From Candidatus Micrarchaeota archaeon CG_4_10_14_0_2_um_filter_60_11 (lineage in GTDB: Archaea; Micrarchaeota; Micrarchaeia; Norongarragalinales; Norongarragalinaceae), in NCBI GenBank assembly GCA_002792915.1, contig PFPF01000029.1:1-20910 (forward strand): a stretch of 20,910 bases of DNA. The letters are read 5' to 3'. Shown one piece after another: positions 1 to 5,967 of this stretch. The notes under the pieces are model-generated. The model was not told where the DNA came from. It ran no database searches and saw only the letters and a program-made list of their open reading frames with translations. How positions within the stretch are numbered: position 1 is the stretch's first letter; each line of letters begins with the position of its first letter. The translations under genes and the position numbers were made by a program.

Positions 1-45
1 TACTGGTTTCCGACGGCGGGTCGTCGATTCAATGAGGAACTGACA

Positions 46-1224
46 ATGGGCAAAACGGTTTACTTGGATAACGCGGCGACGACGATGGCCGACCCTGCGG
101 TAGTCAAGGCGATGCTGCCCTACTACTCCGAGAAGTACGGCAATCCTTCTTCGTTGCACGCGTTCGGCCGAGAGGCGGCGCAGGCGCTGGAAGAGTCGCG
201 CGCCACGATTGCGAAAGCGCTGGGTTGCGAGGCGGACGAGATAGTCTTCACTTCGGGTGGAACCGAGTCGGACAATCTGGCAATACTGGGCGTTGCCGCG
301 CTGGCGAAAACCAAGCGCGTAATTACCACCGCAATAGAGCACCCCGCGGTGTTGAAAACTTGCGACTATTTGGAAGCCAACGGGTTCGAAGTCGTGCGCC
401 TGCCAGTCGACCGTTACGGAATACTGCGTTTGGCTGACTTGGAGCGCGCGCTTTCGAAAGAGGCGGCGGCAGTATCCGTGATGCACGCGAACAACGAAGT
501 CGGCAGCGTCCAGCCCATCGAAGCAATAGCGAAGCTTTGCGCGGGCAAGGGCGTGCCGCTGCACGTGGACGCGGTGCAGTCATTCGGCAAGCTGCCAATC
601 GAATTGTCCAAGGCGCCGATTAGCCTGCTTTCGGTTTCCAGCCACAAGATTCACGGCCCCAAGGGTGCGGGCGCGCTGTTCGTGCGCCGCGGGGTCAAAC
701 TGTCGCCGCGCCTGCTCGGCGGAGGGCACGAGCGCGGGCTGCGTTCGGGCACGGAGAATGTTTCCGGAATTGTGGGTTTCGCAAAAGCCGCGGAAATCGC
801 GCGCCGGAATCGCGTCAAGAACTGCCGCAAGATGTCGCTGTTGCGCGACAGGCTCGCGAAGCGCGTGCTCGCGGCGAACAAGGGCGCGTGGCTGAACGGC
901 CCGACGGGCGTCAAGCGGCTGTGCAACAACGCGAACTTTTCTTTCCCCGGAATCGAGGGGGAAGCGCTTGTGTTGCGCCTTGATGCGGAGGGAATAGCCG
1001 CGTCGACGGGCAGCGCGTGCTCCTCGAAGTCATTGAAGCCATCGCACGTTTTGCTTGCGATGGGCTTGACGCCCGTGCAGGCGCACGGCTCGCTGCGGCT
1101 GACGCTCAGCAGGTTCACTACCGCGCGCGAAATCGATTACGCCGCAGGCAAAATAGCGCAAGTGGTCAAGGAGTTAGGCGGGTTCTCTAACGTTTCCCGC
1201 GAGGAGGCGATGCGTCGTGTATAA
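46..1224 (+). CDS. iscS: Cysteine desulfurase (IscS/NifS family)
   Basis: A 392-residue PLP-dependent class V aminotransferase-fold enzyme that takes sulfur from L-cysteine, leaving alanine, and carries it as a persulfide for Fe-S cluster assembly. The sequence shows the N-terminal YLDNAATT motif, HANNEVG near residue 160, the PLP lysine in SSHKIHGPKG (K201) and the catalytic cysteine in STGSACSS (C325). Length and spacing match IscS/NifS proteins. The ATG at 46 follows GAGG at 34-37 with 8 nt spacing. The frame stays open to the left edge, but homologs start close to this ATG. The next gene, an IscU-type scaffold, overlaps its 3' end by 8 nt, so the pair is almost certainly co-translated. 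An upstream gene ending at about 35 or 43 is possible but cannot be identified. The family is certain; the choice between iscS and nifS as a name is convention. Confidence 0.95.
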   Translation: MGKTVYLDNAATTMADPAVVKAMLPYYSEKYGNPSSLHAFGREAAQALEESRATIAKALGCEADEIVFTSGGTESDNLAILGVAALAKTKRVITTAIEHPAVLKTCDYLEANGFEVVRLPVDRYGILRLADLERALSKEAAAVSVMHANNEVGSVQPIEAIAKLCAGKGVPLHVDAVQSFGKLPIELSKAPISLLSVSSHKIHGPKGAGALFVRRGVKLSPRLLGGGHERGLRSGTENVSGIVGFAKAAEIARRNRVKNCRKMSLLRDRLAKRVLAANKGAWLNGPTGVKRLCNNANFSFPGIEGEALVLRLDAEGIAASTGSACSSKSLKPSHVLLAMGLTPVQAHGSLRLTLSRFTTAREIDYAAGKIAQVVKELGGFSNVSREEAMRRV

Positions 1225-1669
1225 CGAAACCGTAATGCGGCATTTCCTGAAGCCCAAGTTCGCGGGCGAACTCAAAGGCGCGGACGCGGTCGGAACCGTG
1301 GGCAACCCGATTTGCGGGGACAAGATGAGCGTTTGCATCAAGGTCAAAGCCGGAAAAATTTCCGCAATCCGGTTCAAGACTTTCGGCTGTGCGGCGGCAA
1401 TCGCGACGAGCGACATGGTTTGCGGACTCGCGCTAGGCAAGACGCTGGACGCCGCGTTGAAGATAACGCGGAACGACGTTTCGGAAGCGTTGGGCAAGCT
1501 GCCGCCGATAAAGGAGCACTGCTCGAACCTCGCGGCGGACGCGCTGGGCGAGGCAATTTTCAATTATTATTCGGCGCGCGGGGAGAAAATCCCGAAAGCC
1601 CTCGCGGAACGCCGCGCGCATTTGGCCTGCGCTTCCTGCGAAGCGCACCAATGCGCGCCTAAAGCGTGA
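1217..1669 (+). CDS. iscU: IscU/NifU-type iron-sulfur cluster scaffold
   Basis: A 150-residue scaffold on which Fe-S clusters are built with sulfur from the desulfurase encoded just upstream. The three conserved scaffold cysteines are visible: C33 in PICGDK (with D35), C58 in FGCAA and C102 in KEHCSN. Further cysteines are C40 and C69. The C-terminus carries an extra cluster C138-x2-C141-x4-C146 with H144, which the basic IscU fold does not need. The start is GTG at 1217, 10 nt after GAGGAG (1201-1206); an in-frame ATG at 1235 would drop only six residues. The 8-nt overlap with the desulfurase gene supports translational coupling. The 3' end overlaps the convergent KaiC-like gene by 11 nt. 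Confidence 0.93.
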   Translation: MYNETVMRHFLKPKFAGELKGADAVGTVGNPICGDKMSVCIKVKAGKISAIRFKTFGCAAAIATSDMVCGLALGKTLDAALKITRNDVSEALGKLPPIKEHCSNLAADALGEAIFNYYSARGEKIPKALAERRAHLACASCEAHQCAPKA

Positions 1670-2351
1670 GTTCTGCCTTGTCGACGGCGATTCCACCTTC
1701 CGAGATTTTGTACGCGTGTTCGTGCATCGAGTGAGCCGAACCGCGGTGCTTCCTTATTTCCAGCAGGCGCTTTTCCCCGCACCGCTTGAGCGCGATTACG
1801 GTGTCCGCCAAGTGCTCCTCGACGAAGCCCTCTCCGTCACCACCCAGCGGTTCCGACGCCAGGACGGCGGTGATGCGCGCGCGTTCGAGTGCGGACGACA
1901 GCATGAACAGCGCCTTGCGCTTGTCATCGGAGCGTGCGAGCATGGTTGACAGGGAGTCTATGGCCAGGCGCTTGGCCTTCACTTTCGCGCAAGCCGCCAG
2001 CACGTAGTTGAGCGCGTCGTCGAACGCGTACTTGGTGAGCACGTGCTCTTCGCCCGACGCGAAGCCCGAACGCGCGCTGGATGCGTCCACAAGCAGAAGC
2101 AACCTTTTTTTCTCGGCTTCGGCAACGTCCCAGCCGAGGGAGCGCGCGTAGCCGCGGATTTTCGCGGGCGACTCGTTGAAACAGGCGAGCACGCCCGGCT
2201 CGTGCAGCGCGGCGCCCTTGCGCAAGAAACCCAAACAGAACACGGTTTTTCCGGTCCCGCACGCGCCCGTGACGAGCGTCGCGGTGTCGTGCAGCAGCCC
2301 CCCGCCGAGGAGCTCGTCCAACCCGCGGGCACCCGTTTCCACTCGCTTCAT
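1659..2351 (-). CDS. KaiC/RadA-superfamily ATPase, single domain
   Basis: A 230-residue RecA-fold ATPase of the KaiC/GvpD/RAD55 group (COG0467 type). It opens with the typical TGARGLDELLGGG motif, then Walker A GACGTGKT (K35, T36), the catalytic-glutamate region CFNESP (E60) and Walker B RLAIDSLS (D132). It has one KaiC domain rather than the two of cyanobacterial KaiC. Archaeal members are common and mostly uncharacterised; some act in signalling or archaellum control, but nothing adjacent points to one substrate. Start ATG 2351 lies 27 nt from the centre of a palindromic TTTAAA box, which suggests a leaderless mRNA. It is divergent from topA and its 3' end overlaps iscU by 11 nt. Family call secure, cellular role unknown. 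Confidence 0.85.
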   Translation of the reverse strand: MKRVETGARGLDELLGGGLLHDTATLVTGACGTGKTVFCLGFLRKGAALHEPGVLACFNESPAKIRGYARSLGWDVAEAEKKRLLLLVDASSARSGFASGEEHVLTKYAFDDALNYVLAACAKVKAKRLAIDSLSTMLARSDDKRKALFMLSSALERARITAVLASEPLGGDGEGFVEEHLADTVIALKRCGEKRLLEIRKHRGSAHSMHEHAYKISEGGIAVDKAELTL

Positions 2352-2411
2352 GAACGGCTTACTTGCGCGAATGGTTTAAATGCTTTGTTTCCGACAAGCA
2401 CTACGTTGCCC
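2352..2411. promoter_or_regulatory. Shared divergent promoter, KaiC-like gene and topA
   Basis: This 60-bp spacer has one clear AT-rich element, TTTAAAT at 2375-2381. TTTAAA is its own reverse complement. Its centre lies 27 nt from the KaiC-like ATG (minus strand, read as ATTTAAACC) and 34 nt from the topA ATG. Archaeal TATA boxes sit about 26 nt before transcription start, so the element could serve both genes, giving a leaderless KaiC-like mRNA and a topA mRNA with a very short leader. The assignment rests on position and composition only. Confidence 0.5.
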
Positions 2412-4640
2412 ATGCAGCTCATAGTGTGCGAGAAGCCGAGCGTTGCGCGCAAGCTAGCCGAAGCGCTGTCCGCGTCGCTCAAGACGCGTTCGGTGGAAAA
2501 GGGCCGCGGCGTCAAGCACTACGAAATCGGGAGCATATGCGTCGCGCCCGCGGTCGGCCACCTCTATTCACTCAAGCAGAAGGCCGCGGGCGGCGGCTAT
2601 CCTATTTACGACATCGAGTGGGTGCCGTCCAGCGAGGTCGGCGGTTCCGCCGAATTCACGCGGAAATACCTCGTTGCGCTCGCCGAGCTGGCGAAGAAGG
2701 CGGACGAAATCGTGAACGCGTGCGACTATGATTTGGAGGGCAGCCTCATCGGCTGGAACATCGCGCGTTTCCTCGCGCCCGGAAAGAAAGTCAAGCGAAT
2801 GAAGTTTTCGTTCCTCACGCGCGACGCGCTCACAGCGGCGTTCGAGCACGCGTCCCCGCTGGACTTGAACAACGCGCTCGCGGGCGAGGCGAGGCACAAG
2901 CTCGACTGGATTTACGGCATCAACCTTTCGCGGGCGCTCATGTCCGCGCTGAAGGCGGCGGGGACTTTCCGCGTGATGAGCATGGGCCGCGTGCAAGGCC
3001 CCGCGTTGAGCCTGATTGCCGCGCGCGAGGCGGAGATAGCCGCGTTCAAGCCCGTGCCTTACTGGCAGCTAGACGCGCTTTACCCTTACGAGGGCGGGAC
3101 TGTGGAATTCCTGCACGAGAAGGACAAGTTCTGGAAAAAGGAGGAAGCCGAAGCCGCGCTTGCCGCGTCGAGCGAAAAGGGTCGCGTTGATTCCGCGGAC
3201 AAGAAGCGCGCGCACGTGAAGCCCCCGCACCCTTACGACTTGACCACGCTGCAAGTGGACGCGTACCGCTGCTTCGGCTATTCGCCCGCGCGCACGCTGG
3301 AAATCGCGCAATCGCTTTACGAGGCGGCGCTCATCTCGTATCCCCGCACTTCGTCGCAAAAGCTTCCCGCCGAGCTGGGCTTGGACAAGATAATCCGCGC
3401 CTTGGCTGCGAACCCGCAGTACTCCGCGCTTGCCGCGAAGCTGATTGAAGGCAAGCGCTTCATCCCGGCGGAAGGCGAAAAATCCGACCAGGCGCACCCC
3501 GCAATTTTCCCGACGGGCGAACGGCCGCAGGGCTTGGGAAAATACGAAGCCAGCCTGTACGACTTAATCGCGAAGCGCTTTTTGGCTTGCTTCGCCGAGC
3601 ACGCGGTGAAGGAATACTTGAAAGTCGTGCTGCTGCTCGGCTCGCAAAAGTATTCCGCCGACGGCGTCACCGTGCTCAAGCAGGGCTGGATCGAGTTCTT
3701 CGGCGAGTACCTGAAGAGCCAGGAGAAATTGCTGCCGCCGTTCAAGGCGGGCGAGTCGGTCGAAGTCAAGGCAATCGAGATGCTGGAAAAGGAGACGCAG
3801 CCGCCCAAGCGGTTCACTCCCGCGTCGCTGGTAAAAGAATTGGAAAAGCGCGAATTGGGCACGAAGGCCACCCGCAGCCAGATTCTCGAGACGCTTTACT
3901 CGCGCGGCTACGTCGCGGACCGCAAGAGCATACAGGCCACGCCGTTCGGCTCCGCGGTTTACTCCGCTGTTTCCGAGTACTGCCCCGAAATCACGAGCGA
4001 GGAGCTGACGCGCGAAGTCGAGAAAGAGCTGGAATTGATTCAATCCGGGGAAAAGAAAGCGGACGAGGCGTTCGAGCATGGAAAACGGGATTTGGACAAG
4101 ATACTCAAGAAATTCAAGTCGCAGGAGGCTGCAATCGGCGCCAAGCTCAAGGAGGGGCTCAAGGAAGCGCGCGAAGAGGCGCGAAATCTGGGTGCGTGCA
4201 AATGCGGCGGCAACCTGATCATACGCAAGTCGCGCTTCGGGTTCTTCGTTGGCTGCGACAAGTACCCCGCGTGCAAGCAGACTTACCCGTTTCCGCGCAA
4301 CGCGTTAATCGAGCCGCAAAACAAGGCGTGCGAGAAGTGCGGCACGCCCATAGTCAAAGTCATCCGCAAGACCAAGCGGCCGTTCGTCATGTGCTTGGAC
4401 CCGAACTGCGAGACCAAGGCGAGCTGGGGCAAGCCCGCGGAAACGAAACCCGCCGCGCCGCTTGCGACCGCCAAGCCCGCCGCACCCATTGTGCCCGCAA
4501 CCGCGATAACCAAGCCCGTTGCTCCCGTTGCGTCCGCAATTGCAAAACCCGCGCCATCCGCAGCCGCTAAAACCGCCGCGTCCGTTGCCCCCGCGCCCGC
4601 AAAGAAAGCGCGCAAGCCGCGCGCCAAGAAAAAAGTTTGA
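2412..4640 (+). CDS. topA: DNA topoisomerase I, type IA (archaeal)
   Basis: A 742-residue type IA topoisomerase that relaxes negative supercoils by cutting one strand through a 5'-phosphotyrosine link. The Toprim domain starts at VCEKPS (E7) and carries the DxDxE metal site CDYDLEG (D105, D107, E109). The active-site tyrosine is in LISYPRTSS (Y310). Two zinc ribbons follow: about residues 596-625 (CKCGG ... GCDKYPAC) and about 640-665 (CEKCG ... CLDPNC). From about 673 the protein ends in a low-complexity Ala/Pro/Lys tail closing with KKARKPRAKKKV, resembling histone H1 tails. The frame is open back to 2043, but that stretch is antisense to the KaiC-like gene; archaeal topoisomerases begin near MxLIVCEKPS, so ATG 2412 was chosen. 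Confidence 0.95.
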   Translation: MQLIVCEKPSVARKLAEALSASLKTRSVEKGRGVKHYEIGSICVAPAVGHLYSLKQKAAGGGYPIYDIEWVPSSEVGGSAEFTRKYLVALAELAKKADEIVNACDYDLEGSLIGWNIARFLAPGKKVKRMKFSFLTRDALTAAFEHASPLDLNNALAGEARHKLDWIYGINLSRALMSALKAAGTFRVMSMGRVQGPALSLIAAREAEIAAFKPVPYWQLDALYPYEGGTVEFLHEKDKFWKKEEAEAALAASSEKGRVDSADKKRAHVKPPHPYDLTTLQVDAYRCFGYSPARTLEIAQSLYEAALISYPRTSSQKLPAELGLDKIIRALAANPQYSALAAKLIEGKRFIPAEGEKSDQAHPAIFPTGERPQGLGKYEASLYDLIAKRFLACFAEHAVKEYLKVVLLLGSQKYSADGVTVLKQGWIEFFGEYLKSQEKLLPPFKAGESVEVKAIEMLEKETQPPKRFTPASLVKELEKRELGTKATRSQILETLYSRGYVADRKSIQATPFGSAVYSAVSEYCPEITSEELTREVEKELELIQSGEKKADEAFEHGKRDLDKILKKFKSQEAAIGAKLKEGLKEAREEARNLGACKCGGNLIIRKSRFGFFVGCDKYPACKQTYPFPRNALIEPQNKACEKCGTPIVKVIRKTKRPFVMCLDPNCETKASWGKPAETKPAAPLATAKPAAPIVPATAITKPVAPVASAIAKPAPSAAAKTAASVAPAPAKKARKPRAKKKV

Positions 4641-4653
4641 CGCGCGTTGCAAA

Positions 4654-4674
4654 CGGCATAAAGCGTTTTTTATA
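4654..4674 (+). promoter_or_regulatory. T-run and TATA element between topA and the next gene
   Basis: The spacer after topA holds CATAAAG (4658-4664) and a run of six T (4666-4671) continuing into TATAGG. The centre of TTTATA is about 37 nt from the ATG at 4709, which fits a promoter with a short leader. The T-run could also end topA transcription, since archaeal terminators are often simple T-tracts. Both roles are inferred. Confidence 0.4.
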
Positions 4675-4708
4675 GGCGCGCGTCACAACCCCCTATTGGT
4701 GATTTTCG

Positions 4709-5098
4709 ATGCCGCTTGAAAAGCCGCGCAAGGGCCTGCCCGAGTATCCGCTTTCGCCGCTCGGCAACCGCGCCTCGCCGGGAGATTCGCTGTATTTGGA
4801 CGAGCTGGAAAAGTTGCGCAGACAGCCGAAAATAACGGAGCCCGGCGCGTTCGCGGACGCAGTCGCGCGCATCCTCAAGGTAAAACGCATAGGCGCAATC
4901 AAGACCACGTGGCAGCAAGGTGAAATAATCGTGCCCGCGCTCGCGTTGAAGCGGCCGGTTTTCAAGGCGAATACCGCGGAAATACGGCAACTCTTAGAGG
5001 AGATGCTCGACAAGAACGTGCTCGTCGGCTGGTCCATGCACGAAGGCAACAGCAGCAAGGGAGAGCCCATCAATTACCTGACCTTCCACCAAAGGTGA
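4709..5098 (+). CDS. Hypothetical protein, 129 residues
   Basis: I do not recognise this protein. It begins with a Pro/Arg/Leu-rich stretch (residues 1-30), continues with a helical, charged segment, a short basic strand-like region around KVKRIGAIKTTW, and ends with an amphipathic helix (EIRQLLEEMLDK) followed by LVGWSMHEG and YLTFHQR. There is no signal peptide, membrane segment or cysteine, so a soluble cytosolic protein is likely. The helix plus turn plus strand near the C-terminus could fit a small winged-helix-like fold, but that is only an impression. Codon use matches the neighbours and a TATA-like element lies upstream, so it is probably a real gene. It stands alone between topA and the NFACT-R gene on the same strand. 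Confidence 0.7.
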   Translation: MPLEKPRKGLPEYPLSPLGNRASPGDSLYLDELEKLRRQPKITEPGAFADAVARILKVKRIGAIKTTWQQGEIIVPALALKRPVFKANTAEIRQLLEEMLDKNVLVGWSMHEGNSSKGEPINYLTFHQR

Positions 5099-5135
5099 CC
5101 GCCTTGCGGGCGGGCGCCGAGTAATGTCTATCCGC

Positions 5136-5144
5136 TTTTATACC
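5136..5144 (+). promoter_or_regulatory. TATA box of the NFACT-R gene
   Basis: TTTTATACC lies with its TATA centre about 29 nt before ATG 5168 and only 23 nt before the alternative TTG at 5162. With the usual spacing to transcription start, an mRNA would begin just before ATG 5168. This makes ATG 5168 the likelier start and suggests a leaderless mRNA. Confidence 0.5.
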
Positions 5145-5167
5145 TGCGGCGCGCCGTTTAATTGGAA

Positions 5168-5905
5168 ATGAAAATAACCATCGACGTTTACAAGAACGCG
5201 CGCAGGAACGCGGCTTACTACTACGAGCAGGCAAAGCGCTTCGAGAAAAAGGCGGCGGGCGCGCTGAAGGCGGCCGAGGACAACCGCGCGGGAGGCTTGG
5301 GCGCCAAACAGGTTTCCAAGAAGGCGAAGCCCTCCAAGCGCAAGTGGTTCGAAGGGTTCCACTGGTTCGTGACCAGCGAAGGCTTGCTCGTGGTCGCGGG
5401 CAAGGACGCGAAGCAGAACGAGCTGCTCGTTGCCAAGCACCTTGCGGAGAACGACTTGTTTTTTCACGCGGACGTGGTGGGCGCAAGCGCGACGATTTTG
5501 AAGAACGGCAGCCATTCGCGGCAGGAGTCGCGCGCCGAAGCGGCGCAGTGGGCCTGCTGTTACAGCCGCGCGTGGAAGCAGGGCGCGGGTTCGGCGGACG
5601 CGTACGGCGTGAAGAAGGAGCAGGTAAGCAAGTATTCGCACGGCGAGTCGGTGGGCAAGGGTGCGTTCATGATTTTCGGCGAGCGCGAGTGGTTCAAGAA
5701 CACGGAGCTGGCGCTGCGCGTTTTTTTTGACGAAGGGAAGGAAGCGCTGGCTGTTTTTCCGGCGCTCAAGCAGGGTAAGGGCGTCTTGCTGGCTCCAGGC
5801 GGCTTGGCCAAGGAGTCCGTTGTCGCGGAGTTGAAGAAAAGGTTTCCGCGCGCTTCAAAGGACGATTTGGCGTTCGCGGTGCCGGGCGACGCTTCGCTCC
5901 AATAG
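5168..5905 (+). CDS. Free-standing NFACT-R domain protein (RqcH/NEMF C-terminal part)
   Basis: A 245-residue protein matching only the last part of RqcH/NEMF/Tae2. Residues 1-45 are a charged, helical segment like the end of the RqcH coiled coil (YKNARRNAAYYYEQAKRFEKK). The rest is the NFACT-R (DUF814) domain, with FEGFHWFVTSEG, VAGKDAKQNE, DLFFHADVVGAS, AAQWACCYSRAW and the QVSKY ... GKGAFMIFGE segment. Full RqcH binds peptidyl-tRNA on split large ribosomal subunits and also needs NFACT-N and HhH domains. Neither is encoded upstream here: the preceding gene is unrelated. The protein may be a partner of a separately encoded NFACT-N protein or an RNA-binding protein in its own right. An in-frame TTG at 5162 would add two residues, but the TATA position favours ATG 5168. 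Confidence 0.85.
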   Translation: MKITIDVYKNARRNAAYYYEQAKRFEKKAAGALKAAEDNRAGGLGAKQVSKKAKPSKRKWFEGFHWFVTSEGLLVVAGKDAKQNELLVAKHLAENDLFFHADVVGASATILKNGSHSRQESRAEAAQWACCYSRAWKQGAGSADAYGVKKEQVSKYSHGESVGKGAFMIFGEREWFKNTELALRVFFDEGKEALAVFPALKQGKGVLLAPGGLAKESVVAELKKRFPRASKDDLAFAVPGDASLQ

Positions 5906-5967
5906 CAATAAATAACGGGGCGGCGTGGTTAGGCTATAGGCAATCGAATGGTTAGAGGTGGGTCGCG
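5906..5967 (+). promoter_or_regulatory. cdc48 promoter and leader with Shine-Dalgarno site
   Basis: AATAAATAA (about 5908-5914) lies some 57-60 nt before the cdc48 ATG, so transcription would start near 5937 and give a leader of about 30 nt. GAGGTG at 5955-5960, 7 nt before ATG 5968, is an excellent match to the archaeal anti-Shine-Dalgarno sequence. Unlike most genes in the window, cdc48 therefore appears leadered. A second AT-rich element, CTATAGG at about 5934-5940, is an alternative box that would give a nearly leaderless mRNA. Confidence 0.5.

Noticed and set aside
1..45. Possible 3' end of an upstream gene (frames ending at 33-35 or 41-43)
   Set aside because: Only 10-14 codons are visible, too few to choose the frame or identify a protein.
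2043..2411. Upstream extension of the topA frame by 123 codons
   Set aside because: It lies wholly antisense to the KaiC-like gene and its promoter, has no family similarity, and archaeal topoisomerases start at the Toprim motif found at ATG 2412.
4440..4637. Tandem DNA repeat in the topA tail
   Set aside because: The repetition is of amino-acid type (A, P, K) with varied codons and uneven unit length, so it is a low-complexity protein tail rather than a DNA repeat array.
5162..5167. TTG at 5162 as the start of the NFACT-R gene
   Set aside because: It would sit only 23 nt from the TATA centre, upstream of the expected transcript start; ATG 5168 is in frame and fits better.
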